Shown: positions 43,451-56,610 of the stretch, in pieces | Layout: every line of letters begins with the position of its first letter | Position numbering within the stretch: the first letter of the stretch is position 1 | Assembly: GCA_964020155.1 (NCBI GenBank) | Contig: OZ026557.1 | Location: forward strand, 927,501-991,500 | Length of the DNA stretch: 64,000 bases | Source of the DNA: Chondrilla cf. caribensis | Lineage: Eukaryota; Porifera; Demospongiae; Chondrillida; Chondrillidae | Direction: 5' to 3' | Made by a program: the position numbers and the translations under genes | The notes under the pieces: generated by a model | Databases searched by the model: none | What the model saw: only the letters and a program-made list of their open reading frames with translations | What the model was told of the DNA's origin: nothing

Positions 43451-43770
43451 CCCACTAAAAACCGAGTAGACTAGGAGTAGTAATGAAGATAGCTAACGAA
43501 GTTAACGTTAGTAAGAACAATAGAACATCAACTCGCGATAATCCACACGTAGCCGTGTGTGGTCTCGCCAGTGTGTGACTGCAGTTAGCAGTAGTCACCG
43601 GTGTAGTATGAAAGGAGAATTGTGGAGGCTGGTTTCTGTGGTGGCTTTGTGGCTCAGTGGTTTATGACGGCTTTAGTCAGACACCCTGGGTTCGAGTCCC
43701 GCAGTTGCCGGTTTTTCGCTTTTCTCCTTTCTCTCTCAGCAGGCTGAATTCCACTTAGCTTTCGTATATT
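43451..43770 (+). mobile_element. tRNA-derived SINE-like insertion
   Basis: About 320 bp present only in this block; flanking sequence on both sides (ACTATATATACTATA and TTAGTACTAGTTCTATATTA) continues as in the other blocks. Inside, 43643-43711 looks like a tRNA: A box TGGCTCAGTGG and B box GGTTCGAGTCC are well formed, but the acceptor stem pairs poorly (3 of 7 plus a wobble). Internal pol III promoter boxes in a decayed tRNA body fit a SINE head. Confidence 0.6.
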
Positions 43771-43947
43771 AGTACTAGTTCTATATTATAGTATAACTTC
43801 TACTTTCTGATCCCATTCTTATTACACAGCATATCAATAGGACATGTACAACAGTCATACTGTTCACATCAATAAATAATTACATGCTTCATGCAGGAGG
43901 ATTATCATTGTCAGAGAATACAACATTGAAGGCAATAGAAGATGAAA

Positions 43948-45236
<1,289 letters not shown>

Positions 45237-45688
45237 CTGTGGGTGAGGAGTGTGGAGATAGATGTGGTGAGTAGCGGCTATGCACTAAATGGATGTAGTT
45301 ATATACAAGTTTGAAGTGTTAGCTGCTGCTAGTACTCCTGCATGTACTTGAAAAACCTCTCGTGTAGTGTGTGTTTTACTAGCAATTTATGTTAAAATAC
45401 CCTCAATCAGAACTGTACATATGTATGTACTGCATTGTGTGAATATACGTAATATAGGTATGTGCACATGCATGTAGTTATGTACTGAGTACAAAGTGTG
45501 CAGAAGTCACATTACATACTGTGTGCACTGTGCTAGTACTTCCAGTACTGTGTACTCATATATGCATGTGCTGTATTGGCTGTGTGCATCACACGTACTG
45601 TATTTGCTGTATATACTGTACTGTCTGTATCAGAAGTACTGTATGATTTACTGTATAGTACATTTGTAGTGTTCTGTGCCCACCTCAC

Positions 45689-45710
45689 CTCATTACTGGC
45701 TACTGCTCTT
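45689..45710 (-). pseudogene. truncated EKYGFDP exon (block D)
   Basis: Only the last codons (AVASNE) and the GTGAGG donor remain, then unrelated sequence beginning TACATATCTTAATT. The same junction is found near 18,535, 29,143, 47,783, 55,530 and 60,473, so it is the edge of the ancestral duplicated segment. Confidence 0.75.
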
Positions 45711-45719
45711 ACATATCTT

Positions 45720-46240
45720 AATTTTATGCATTGGGAGCGGTGGATACACCTGTGAAAAATGAATACAGTACAGTGTACATTAGTAGCCTGATGACCCATA
45801 GGAGTGCCATCAATAACTATGTTCAAAAGGATGTGTAGACAGTCTATGAAACCAAAATTCACATGGGTCATAGTTGTGCTGAGAGAGGGAATTTCAGCTT
45901 AAAGTTGTTAGGCAAATGTTAACATTATAGGAAAATCAGAGGTTTTCCTTTGTGGTAACTGGTGGAGATGTTAGGGGTGAAACGGCAGACGGCCTGGCTG
46001 CAAAGGAGGGATTGATTCTCGCAACACATCACAAACAATTAAGGATACCTTACTGGCAGACTGAACTCAATGGCTACACATGTTTGCTGACCACAACTGA
46101 TGGACAACCTGACTGGAGAACCTAGTGTTCCACTAATGTACCACATCACATACATAGGATGTACGTAATACTGTAGGATGTATACACCTTACACTGTGGA
46201 CTACGTATATACAATGTAATTATATGTACTTAAAGACTAT
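45720..46240. other. sequence without array similarity
   Basis: About 500 bp that I cannot match to other parts of the window after about 45,760 (for example GTTAGGGGTGAAACGGCAGA near 45,970). No open frame or motif stands out. Confidence 0.5.
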
Positions 46241-46244
46241 CTCG

Positions 46245-47213
46245 GTAATGAAATCACCTCAGTAATAGGACCACCTCAGTAATAGGACCACCTCATTAAT
46301 AGGTCTACATCAGTAATAGAATCACCTCAGTAATAGGACCTACTCAGTAATGTATAGGACCACCTCAGTAATAGGTCTACTTCAGTAATAGGACCACCTC
46401 AGTAATAGGACCACCTCAGTAATAGGACCACCTCAGTAATAGGACCACTTCATTAATAGGTCTACATCAGTAATAGAATCACCTCAGTAATAGGACCTAC
46501 TCAGTAATATATAGGACCACCTCAGTAATAGGTCTACTTCAGTAATAGGACCACCTCAGTAATAGAACCACCTCAGTGACAGGACCACCTCAGTAATAGA
46601 ACCACCTCAGTAATAGGTCTACATCAGTAATAGGACACTAGCTCCCAGTCCTGTTCTTCCCTGGTCATTCACATAATATGGTCTTATTCATTGGTTTCAT
46701 TTGTGAGGTTCTACAGTGATACCCTACAGGGACTCCTAGTACTGGGAGTTAGTTGTCCTACTGAGGTGGTCTCACTACTGAGGTGGTCTCATTACTGAGG
46801 TGGTCTAACTACTGAGGTCTCACTACTGAGGTGGTCTAACTACTGAAGTTGTCCCACTACTAAGGTGGTCTAACTACTGAGGTTGTCTCACTACTGAGGT
46901 GGTCTAACTACTGAGGTTGTCCCACTACTGAGGTGGTCTCACTACTGAGGTGGTCTAACTACTGAGGTTGTCCCACTACTGAGGTGGTCTCACTACTGAG
47001 GTGGTCTCACTACTGAGGTGGTCTCACTACTGAGGTGGTCCTATTACTGAGGTGGTCCTATTACTGAGGTGGTCCTATTACTGAGGTGGTCTCACTTCTG
47101 AGGTGGTCTCACTACTGAGGTGGTCTCACTACTGAGGTGGTCTCACTACTGAGGTGGTCCTATTACTGAGGTGGTCCTATTACTGAGGTGGTCCTGTTAC
47201 TGAGGTGTACATG
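46245..47213. mobile_element. foldback-like inverted array of a 17-bp minisatellite
   Basis: The left arm (about 46,245-46,635) is about 22 units of CTCAGTAATAGGACCAC with a higher-order period of about 162 bp. The right arm (about 46,755-47,213) is about 26 units of the reverse complement, GTGGTCCTATTACTGAG, and a GTGGTCTCACTACTGAG variant. The inverted symmetry continues into the centre (GGACACTAGCTCCCAGT versus ACTGGGAGTTAGTTGTCC), leaving a loop of about 75 bp. Long inverted repeats made of short tandem repeats are the hallmark of foldback elements. The right end abuts the donor of the exon at 47,222. Confidence 0.75.
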
Positions 47214-47221
47214 AACCTCAC

Positions 47222-47783
47222 CTCACTGCGTATGCCTGCCTTCAACAGGTTCCGACAACACTCATCAAAGATCTCCTTCCTGTAGGACCTCTGTGGGTGA
47301 GGAGTGTGGAGATGCATGTGGTGAGTAGCGGCTATGCACTAAATGGGTGTAGTTATATACAAGTTTGAAGTGTTGGCTGCTGCGAGTACTCCTGCATGTA
47401 CGTGTAAAACCTCTTGTGTAGTGTGTGTTTTACTTGCAATTTATGTTAAAGTATCTTTAATCAGAACTGTACTATTATGTATGTACTGTATTGTGTGAAT
47501 ATATGTAATATAGGCTTTTGCACATGCATGGTGATATGTACTGAGTACAAAGTGTGCAGAAGTCACATTACATATACTGTGTGCACTGTGCTAGTACTTC
47601 CAGTACTGTGTATTCATATACGTACATGTACATATGCATGTGCTGTATTGGCTGTGTGCATCACATGTACTGTATTCACTGTATATACTGTCTGTATCAG
47701 AAGTACTGTATGATTTACATGTACTGTATAGTACATTTGTAGTGTTCTGTGCCCACCTCACCTCATCGCTGGCTACTGCTCTT
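47222..47783 (-). pseudogene. UBE4B-like exon remnants (block E)
   Basis: Exon 47222-47290 (RSYRKEIFDECCRNLLKAGI) is intact with acceptor and donor. 47762-47783 holds only the end of the preceding exon (AVASDE) and its donor. Downstream exons are replaced by the foldback-like array. Confidence 0.75.
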
Positions 47784-48269
47784 ACATATCTTATTCTATG
47801 GATTGGAAGCAGTGGATGCACCTTTGAAAAATGAATATCATGTGATTATCACATGCACAGAATATTCACATGCAGTGATATTGCTTATGGTTGTGGTATG
47901 GTGTACACCTGGGGTGGTTGTTCAAAGTACACAGTACCTACAAAATTCATCAATGAAGTGTATCATTAGGACAGCTCATAGGCTTCAATTAATGAGAAGA
48001 ATCCCTTGAAATGTACAACTAATATGGATTCTTACAGAAAATGGGTTCACCTTGTTAATACACTAACCTGCTTACAGTTAATGGATGACCTTCTCTTACA
48101 CACACACCACATGTCCTATAAAGTCCACTTCACCACAGCTTATATTACACAAGTACAGGATGTACAGAATACTAACTACACACATACCTACAGTACTGGA
48201 GGGGGTTAACATACAAAGGACAGGTCACCACCTGGATTACTGTATACTATTGTGTCCACACTACAGGAC
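47784..48269. other. array upstream region
   Basis: From the truncated exon junction into the promoter-upstream block of the next collagen-like gene. No separate gene seen. Confidence 0.6.
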
Positions 48270-48277
48270 TATATAAG
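48270..48277 (+). promoter_or_regulatory. TATA box, copy at 48339
   Basis: TATATAAG 69 bp upstream of the ATG. Confidence 0.8.
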
Positions 48278-48338
48278 ACAGACACACAGTTGACTCCAGG
48301 ATATAGTTGGAGAGAGAGTGAGTGAACTAGTGAGGACC

Positions 48339-49529
48339 ATGGGATCAATTTTGATCAGTGACACAGTCTTCCTACTCCTTCAACTGGTACTCCTTCCTAT
48401 CTCTTTCGCTCAAGAGAACAGATCTAGACAGTGTATAGACAATCCCACTGGATCGCTGCAGCTCAATGTCGATGTCCTTGGAGTTCCTGGACCACAAGGT
48501 CCCACTGGGGAGAAGGGAGACAAAGGAGAGATCGGAAGAACTGGGAACAAAGGGAACAAAGGACAGAGAGGAACTATCGGGTTAGATGGACCACCAGGTC
48601 CTGTTGGACGAGCAGGTTCGCCAGGTCCACCAGGGAGACAGGGACAGCAAGGACCAGATGGTCCACCAGGTCCCCGAGGAGTAGCAGGATTACAAGGACC
48701 ACCCGGGCCTCGTGGTCATCCGGGAGATACTGACTTGACTAAAGAAGAATTCAACAGAGTCACAACTACAGTCACTACTCAAGTCATCAACTTGATGAAC
48801 CATTCCGATACTCTAAAGACAATAAAAGAGCTAACAGAACGATTGGCTTTAGTTGAAACATCATCGTGCTGTAAGTGCAACACTACAGGTCCGTGGAGGC
48901 GTGTTGTGTACATCAACCCAACACTGTACAATATCTGTCCTTCTGGTCTGCGTAAGGTGAGCATACCCAATACTAACAAACAGGCTTGTGGAGGGACTGT
49001 ACACAGAGGCTGTTCGTCTGTTATCTTCACAGTGGATCAGAACTACACTGACATTTGTGGAATAGTCCAGGGATACCAGTTCTACAGCCCTAATGCATTT
49101 GAAGGCATATCTGATTTAGGAAAGACTATAAATGACCCATATGTTGACGGCATCTCGATAACCCAGGCATCTCCCAGGAGACACGTGTGGACGTACGCAG
49201 CTTACTACCATGAAGGACGTGTTGATATGTGTCCATGTGCAATATCTGATGGTAATGTAACCCACCGTCCACCTAGCTTTGTTGGTGATGACTACTATTG
49301 TGAGACTGCATCACGTGCACCACAGGTGAATAGAATACTTTGGGAGGATCCTCTCTGGGACGGGAAGGATTGTACTAGACCAGAAGATCGTTGTTGTCAA
49401 AGATTTGGATGGTTCCATAAGACAGTACCATCCAGTGATGACCACATTGAACTGCGTTGGTGTGTGGATCAAGAACTGATCACCAATGAAGACATTTTTG
49501 TGGATTTGGCTGAGATTTGGGTGATGTGA
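48339..49529 (+). CDS. secreted collagen-like protein (copy 12)
   Basis: 396 residues. The signal peptide has a 6-bp insertion adding Ser-Asp ([10 protein letters not shown]), which puts an acidic residue near the hydrophobic core and might weaken secretion. Cys32, 28 Gly-X-Y triplets, and an [13 protein letters not shown] linker with two extra cysteines. Variable segments read [32 protein letters not shown] and [10 protein letters not shown]. The GKGCTRPED motif is GKDCTRPED, and SITQGSP is SITQASP. Segments one and three resemble copies 3 and 1 respectively, again a mosaic. Confidence 0.9.
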   Translation: MGSILISDTVFLLLQLVLLPISFAQENRSRQCIDNPTGSLQLNVDVLGVPGPQGPTGEKGDKGEIGRTGNKGNKGQRGTIGLDGPPGPVGRAGSPGPPGRQGQQGPDGPPGPRGVAGLQGPPGPRGHPGDTDLTKEEFNRVTTTVTTQVINLMNHSDTLKTIKELTERLALVETSSCCKCNTTGPWRRVVYINPTLYNICPSGLRKVSIPNTNKQACGGTVHRGCSSVIFTVDQNYTDICGIVQGYQFYSPNAFEGISDLGKTINDPYVDGISITQASPRRHVWTYAAYYHEGRVDMCPCAISDGNVTHRPPSFVGDDYYCETASRAPQVNRILWEDPLWDGKDCTRPEDRCCQRFGWFHKTVPSSDDHIELRWCVDQELITNEDIFVDLAEIWVM

Positions 49530-49853
49530 CAAATTTCATACACCATCACATTAGGAATTAGCATCGATATCAGTTTCTTACACACTCGTATTAACACACA
49601 TTCTGGTCACAGCTTATCAGATTATCTCAACTCAGTTACAACTCATTATAGTGATTCCCTTTCATTATTATCTTGTGTAGTTTGAACATTATTCACAACA
49701 TGGTTGATCATGACCATCTCCATGTAATCTACACACCCATTCCAGCACTGCTCAATAGTAATTGTGTGATTGAATAATTCAATTTGTTCTTGATGCATGC
49801 ATGATTATAAATGTAACTACGAGGTCACTCAGCCATATACTTAACTGGGATGA

Positions 49854-49920
<67 letters not shown>

Positions 49921-51120
49921 CACACACAAACACATGCGTACACGCATACACACACATACACATGAACATACAGATCACTGATGTATACGGAGGGTAGTAC
50001 ATAGGCAATACATCTTAGCGTCAAATTTGCTGGGTACATATTATGATTGATGTATTTATTTTATGTACGATTATGAAAGATTTCTTAGAACTAATAATTA
50101 ATACACACCTTAAATAAAGGAAGCAATTTATACAGAAGATTATTCTTCACAATTTCACCTATGGGGTACTGAACTTCAACACCTGTAGACAGTACATGTA
50201 TGTACAGTTGGTGCATGTCTTTCTCAGCATGTACCTCCAAAACAAAATGTAACAGTCTCGTAAAGATATACACTGGAAGTGAGTAGTAGCAGCTATCATT
50301 GAAATCTGGTGAAGTGGTACAAATTAGTGTACATAATCTACCACACAAACGAATAACTATAGTAAACTCACTAGCTCCTGACTCACATAACTAGTGAGCC
50401 TCTAACAGACAACAACCTTAGTTCTAATGTACGTAAGCAGATCCTCAACCTCACCTAAAGAAGCATCTATGATACAACCTATAACAGGGGTTATTGCACT
50501 CTGCATGTACCCACAACTAGAAAGCCAATGCTTATGGAGAGGTCTAGCTACATATTATGTACAGTTTATGTATATAACAGCTCCACGATATAGTGACTGT
50601 GGACTGAATATATATGACCCAAAAATGGCAGACATTTTGATGGTATTTAAACGATGGCTCCAAAGGAAAATACAAAATATCAGACCTGTAGTGGAAGGAG
50701 TGCAGTAATATAGAGTTTGATATGAACATTATTCCTCACACCAGCCAGCCAATCAGTCTGGTGCACACCTTGGGTATGTAGTGTGTGCTTGGAAACAGCC
50801 AACCTTGGGGTTTGTTTCATAGTACTCACTACATGCAAAGATAATCAATAAAGTGTATCATTAGGACAGCTCATAGACTTCACTTAATGGGAAGAATCAC
50901 TTGAAATGTATACAACTATATGGATTCTCACAGAAAATGGGTTCACCTTGTGATTAAATTAACCTGTTTACAGTTAATGGATGACCTTCTCTTACACACA
51001 CACCACATGTCCAATAAAGTCCACTTCACCACAGCATATATTACACAAGTACAGGATGTACAGAATACTAACTACACACATACCTACAGTACTGGAGGGT
51101 GTTAACATACAAAGGACAGG
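49530..51120. other. spacer after copy 12
   Basis: Array spacer with a (CA)n tract at 49,855-49,918 in the usual GGTCACTCAGCC...GGGATGACCACAC block. 50,430-50,870 shares blocks with 31.6-32.0 and 40.2-40.8 kb. It ends in the promoter-upstream block, which is cut at the fusion junction. No gene seen. Confidence 0.6.
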
Positions 51121-51685
51121 TCACTACATACCCAACACTAACAAACAGGCTTGTGGAAGGACTGTTGACAGGGGATGTTTGTCTGTTATCTTCACAGCAG
51201 ATCAGAACTACACTGACATTTGTGGAATAGTCCAGGGATACCAGTTTGGTAGTCCTAATGCATTCAAAGGACGTGCATCAAAGACTATAGATGACACCTA
51301 CGTTGACGGCATCTCAATAACCTTGGGGTCTCCCAGGAGACACGTGTGGACCTATGCAGCTTATTACAATGAGGGAAATACTGATAAGTGTCCATGTGCA
51401 ACATCTGATGGTAGAGTATCCCACCCTCCACCTAGCTTTGTTGGTGATGACTACTATAGTGAGACTGGGTCTGTGTTAGGTGCTCAATTAGTAGCTTGGG
51501 AGGACCCTCTCTGGGATGGGGAGGGTTGTACCAGACCAGAAGATTGTTATTGTCAAAGATTTGGATGGTTTCATAAGACAGTACCATCCAGTGATGACCA
51601 CATTGAACTGCGTTGGTGTGAAGACCAAGAAGTGACCACTAATGAAGACATTTACGTGGATTTGGCTGAGATTTGGGTTATGTGA
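51121..51685 (+). pseudogene. promoterless C-terminal fragment, open frame (copy 13)
   Basis: The same fusion as at 24,869 (GGTCACTACATACCCAACAC) removes TATA box, ATG, signal peptide and collagen. The domain frame is fully open from the junction to the family stop at 51685, and remains open upstream to an ATG at 50981 in former promoter-flank sequence. A 234-residue chimera without signal peptide is therefore formally possible. Two conserved cysteines are lost (YYSETG for YYCETG; CYCQRF for RCCQRF), which argues against function. Sister of copy 6. Confidence 0.8.
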
Positions 51686-52410
51686 CAAATCTCATACACC
51701 ATCATGGAATTAGCATCAATATCAGTATCTTACATACTCGTATTAACACACATTCAGGTGGTAGATTATCAGATTATCTCAACTCAATTACAAATCATGA
51801 TCATGCATTACAGTCAGATCAACTGCCATTATGACATTAATTATTTCAACTCAGTTACAACTCATTATAGTGATTCCCTTTCATTATTAACTTGTGTAGT
51901 TTGAACATTATTCACAACATGGTTGATCATGACCATCTCCATGTGATCTATACACCCACACCAGCATTTGCAGCAAGTGCCCCTATTGTTCTTGATGCAT
52001 GCATGATTCTAAATGTGAACACGAGGTCACTCAGCCATATACTTCACTGGGATAATCACACACAGACTCACTAGCACAGCTTCTCACTCACATGAACAGT
52101 AAGCCTCTAACAGATAACAACCTTAGTGTAAAATTAAATGTACCTAAGCAGATCCTCTACCTCACAAAGGAGCATCTATGTTAAACTTACAACCTGTAGG
52201 TGGGGATGCATGTTATTACATCTGACTTTTCGAAAAAGTAGATAACCAATACATCTTGAAAGGTCTGCATGGCATTTAATAAAGCTCCATGATAATATTA
52301 TATTGACCATGGACTAAATATGACATCACCACCAAGAAGAATACTGAACATTTAGTGTTAATGAAATTTCAACCCAAAAGACAAAACTATTATGAACATA
52401 TTAAACTTTA
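51686..52410. other. 3' flank of copy 13
   Basis: Duplicate of 25,384-26,160, breaking off at the TG tract at 52,416. No gene seen. Confidence 0.7.
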
Positions 52411-52413
52411 CAT

Positions 52414-52415
<2 letters not shown>

Positions 52416-52486
<71 letters not shown>
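52416..52486. repeat. TG microsatellite
   Basis: (TG)n at the point where the array flank joins a UBE4B exon remnant; the join probably arose by recombination in TG repeats. Confidence 0.95.
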
Positions 52487-52489
<3 letters not shown>

Positions 52490-52554
52490 ACGTGTGTGTG
52501 CGTGCATGCTTACGTGCATACATGTGTGCATGCGTGAGTACCTTTGGACCTTAT

Positions 52555-52623
52555 CACACTGCATACGCCTGCCTTCAACAGGTTCCGACAACACTCATCA
52601 AAGATCTCCTTCCTGTAGGACCT
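52555..52623 (-). pseudogene. UBE4B-like exon remnant (block F)
   Basis: Minus strand: RSYRKEIFDECCRNLLKAG then CSV instead of RSE. The splice donor is ATAAGG instead of GTGAGG, so the exon cannot be spliced normally. No other UBE4B exon is nearby. Confidence 0.75.
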
Positions 52624-52712
52624 CTGTGGGGAGATACGTACATGCTGTGAGTAGTGGCTATGCACTATAACGTACGTAGTTACAAGTTTGTTGCTGCGAG
52701 TACTCCTGCATG

Positions 52713-52804
52713 TACAGTGGAATCTCGTTAACTGGAACCTCCAGGGGACCACATGGGAAGTTCCAGTTATTGAGAGTTCCAGTTACTGAAGCGATTCCAC
52801 TGTA
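52713..52804. mobile_element. 92-bp TIR element, CAGTGGAAYC type
   Basis: Starts TACAGTGGAATCTCGTTAAC and ends TGAAGCGATTCCACTGTA. Inverted ends of about 28 bp flanked by TA, with GTTCCAGTTA repeats inside. It lies in the intron remnant of block F and is absent from the same intron in other blocks, so it inserted after duplication. Confidence 0.7.
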
Positions 52805-53200
52805 CTTGTGACCCTCTTGTGTAGTGTGTGTTTTGCTTGCAATTTATGTTAAAGTATCTTCAGTACAATCAGAACTGTACATGTGTATGTACTTTATTGG
52901 GTGCATATACTATAGGTATGTGCGCATGCATGTAGTTATGTACTGAGTGCAAAGTGTGCAGAAGTCACATTACATACTGTGTGCACTGTGCTATTACACT
53001 CAGTACCGTGTACTCATATATATACATACGTATGCATGGTTTGTTAACATGGTTGATCATGACCATCTCCATGTGATCTACACACCCATTCCAGCACTGC
53101 TTAATAATAATTGTGTGATTGAATAATTCAATTTTTTGTTCTTGATGCATGCATGAAGTAACTAATGTGTACAATGTAACTACGAGGTCACTCAGCCCTA
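52805..53200. other. UBE4B intron remnant joined to array flank
   Basis: 52,805-53,035 matches the intron of the other blocks (ATGTAGTTATGTACTGAGTG). From about 53,040 it switches to collagen-array 3' flank (ATGGTTGATCATGACCATCT) as at 49,700. No gene seen. Confidence 0.6.
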
Positions 53201-53209
53201 TACTTGACT

Positions 53210-54312
<1,103 letters not shown>

Positions 54313-54666
54313 ACACATGAACGTGATTGATGTATTTATTTCATGTATGTATCGTTGATAGTTTCTTATAAATGCACTTTAAATGTAATTTGTTAGGGAA
54401 CTTATTCCTTGCAACATTTCACCCTATTTGGGGTAATGAACTTCAAGAACTATAGACAGTACATGTGTGTACTGTTGGTGCATGTCCTTCTCAGCATGTA
54501 CCTCAAAAAACATAACAGTCTCAAAGAAACATATACACTGGAAGTGAGCAGTAGCCGTTATCATTGAAATCTGGTAAAGTACGTGGGACACATTGTATGA
54601 TTATACATAAACAAGCATAGAATATTACAGTAATATCATGCATAATTTTATTATGTTTGCACTCAT
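54313..54666. other. array flank
   Basis: Matches the flank after copy 12 (GTCTCAAAGAAACATATACACTGG-like, GCATGTACCTC). No gene seen. Confidence 0.5.
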
Positions 54667-54957
54667 GTATGGGAGCTCTACCAAGGGTGGTGTTGTGAAG
54701 AGGTCTGACTGTATACTAGTGTATGGGAGCACTACCAAGGGTGGTGTTGTGAAGAGGTCTGACTGTATACTAGTGTATGGGAGCACTACCAAGGGTGGTG
54801 TTGTGAAGAGGTCTGACTGTATACTAGTGTATGGGAACTCTACCAAGGGTGGTGTTGTAAAGAGGTCTGACTGTATACTAGTGTATGGGAGCTCTACCAA
54901 GGGTGGTGTTGTGAAGAGGTCTGACTGTATACTAGTGTATGGAAGCACTATGCAATA
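54667..54957. repeat. 54-bp tandem repeat, five copies
   Basis: Copies start at 54667, 54721, 54775, 54829 and 54883, with a partial one at 54937. Each contains TACCAAGGGTGGTGTTGTGA and GTCTGACTGTATACTAG. Copies are nearly identical, so expansion is recent. 54 is a multiple of three, which keeps frames open on both strands without implying a protein. Confidence 0.93.
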
Positions 54958-55272
54958 GTGAGTAGAGAGAAGATTTAAAATAGGTAGAGTACTGGAAAGA
55001 TTGTAATAATACACTACAGGTATGTACGCATGTATGTATGTAGTTACAAACGTACTGAGTACAAAGTGTGCAGAAGGCAGGTACGTGTGTGCATTACATA
55101 CTGTGTGCACTATGTTAGTACTCTCAGAACTGTGTACTCATATGTACATACATATGCATGTGCTGTATTGGCTGTGTGCATCACATGTACTGTGTTCACT
55201 GTATATACTGTACTGTCTGTATCAGAAGTACTGTATGGTTAATGTAGAAGTACTGCTTAGTTGTATTTAGTG

Positions 55273-55372
55273 GTTAAGACATGGGGACGAGGGTATTATG
55301 ACATATAAAGTACTGAGTCCAGAGGGTGAGTGTATTTTATATGTCATACTGCCCGAGTGTCCATGTCTTAAC
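55273..55372. repeat. 100-bp inverted repeat
   Basis: GTTAAGACATGG ... TATGACATATAAA at the left is mirrored by TTTATATGTCATA ... CCATGTCTTAAC at the right, with a loop of about 24 bp. Could be a small MITE; it lies in a UBE4B intron remnant of block G and is absent from the other blocks. Confidence 0.75.
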
Positions 55373-55504
55373 AAGTATAGCATCTGTTGCTAATGCTTTA
55401 TACATTATAAAATTGCCGTATAATAGTACTGTTTCTATGGTAATGGATGCTATATGCAATATAGCAGTAATACCTAGTACTAGTACATTTGCGGTGTTCT
55501 GTAA

Positions 55505-55530
55505 ACACCTCCCCTCACCCCTGGCTACTG
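55505..55530 (-). pseudogene. truncated EKYGFDP exon (block G)
   Basis: CACCCCTGGCTACTGCTCTT retains the end of the exon with changes, and the donor is altered. It uses the same truncation junction as block D. Confidence 0.6.
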
Positions 55531-56541
55531 CTCTTACATATGTATCTTACTTCTATGGACTGGGAGCAGTGCATGCACCTGTACGAAATAAATATCGTGA
55601 TTATCACATGCACAGAATACTTATATGTAACCGTGTCCGTAAGAGCTAACGCAAGTCACCCGTACGCAGCAGTAACTGACAGCACTAATAATTCAAGTAA
55701 AATCCAAACTGTAGAATAAGTATTACACTAGGTACAACAGTGAGCTTGCCCTCAAATTAGGTACAGTGAAAGAGGACAATTGCCCACACAAAGAATACAC
55801 TAGGTGTTAAAACACAATGGAGACTGAACGTCCAGACATAGTAAAGTGATAAGCAGTATAGTTACTCAAAGGCAGGAATATAGGGGTGGTGCTCACTTTA
55901 ACACAAGATGATATAATACTAAAGGTGAAATGATACACAAGCAGAATCCTCACAAATACAAACACTATCTATCACAACACATGCACATACATGCAATGTC
56001 AATGTACATACAAGGACATACACATGGACAACACTTTTACACTTACAAACAGTGGCATTACTTATGTTTGTATTCATGTGCACAATAGGTAGCAGAGTGG
56101 AAGGAGTGCAGTAATAATAGAGTTTGGTACAAACCAATAACCTCACACCAGCCAGCCAATCAGTATGGTGCATACCTGGAGGGGGGTGAGTCAAAGCACA
56201 CAGTATATGCATATTATTATTAATCAATAAAGCGTATCATTGGGACAGCTCATAGACTTCACTTAATGAGAAGAATCACTTGAAATGGACAACTATGTGG
56301 ATTCTTACAGACACAGGTTCAACTTGTTATTGAATTAACCTGTGTACAGTTAATGGATGACCTTCTCTTACACTCACACCACATGTCCTATAGAGTCCAC
56401 TTCACTACAGCTTATATTACACAAGTACAGGATGTACAGAATATTAACTACACACATATCTACAGTACTGGAGGGGGTTAACATACAAAGGACAGGTCAC
56501 CACCTGGGTTACTGTATACTAATGTGTCCACACTACAGGAT
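55531..56541. other. array upstream region of copy 14
   Basis: About 55,630-55,920 is not matched elsewhere in the window (GCAAGTCACCCGTACGCAGC). From about 56,130 it is array upstream sequence. No gene seen. Confidence 0.5.
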
Positions 56542-56549
56542 TATATAAG
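56542..56549 (+). promoter_or_regulatory. TATA box, copy at 56611
   Basis: TATATAAG 69 bp upstream of the ATG, preceded by GGAT rather than GGAC. Confidence 0.8.
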
Positions 56550-56610
56550 ACAGACACATAGTTGACTCCAGGATATAGTTTGAGAGAGAGTGAGTGAACT
56601 AGTGAGGACC

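Noticed and set aside
43643..43711. Functional tRNA gene
   Set aside because: A and B boxes are good but the acceptor stem has several mismatches and the T-stem pair 49-65 fails; better explained as a SINE head.
46245..47213. CRISPR array
   Set aside because: 17-bp units are contiguous without unique spacers, inverted in two arms, and the genome is eukaryotic.
54625..55110. Open frames on both strands across the 54-bp repeat
   Set aside because: Same cause; the repeat period is a multiple of three and there are no protein features.
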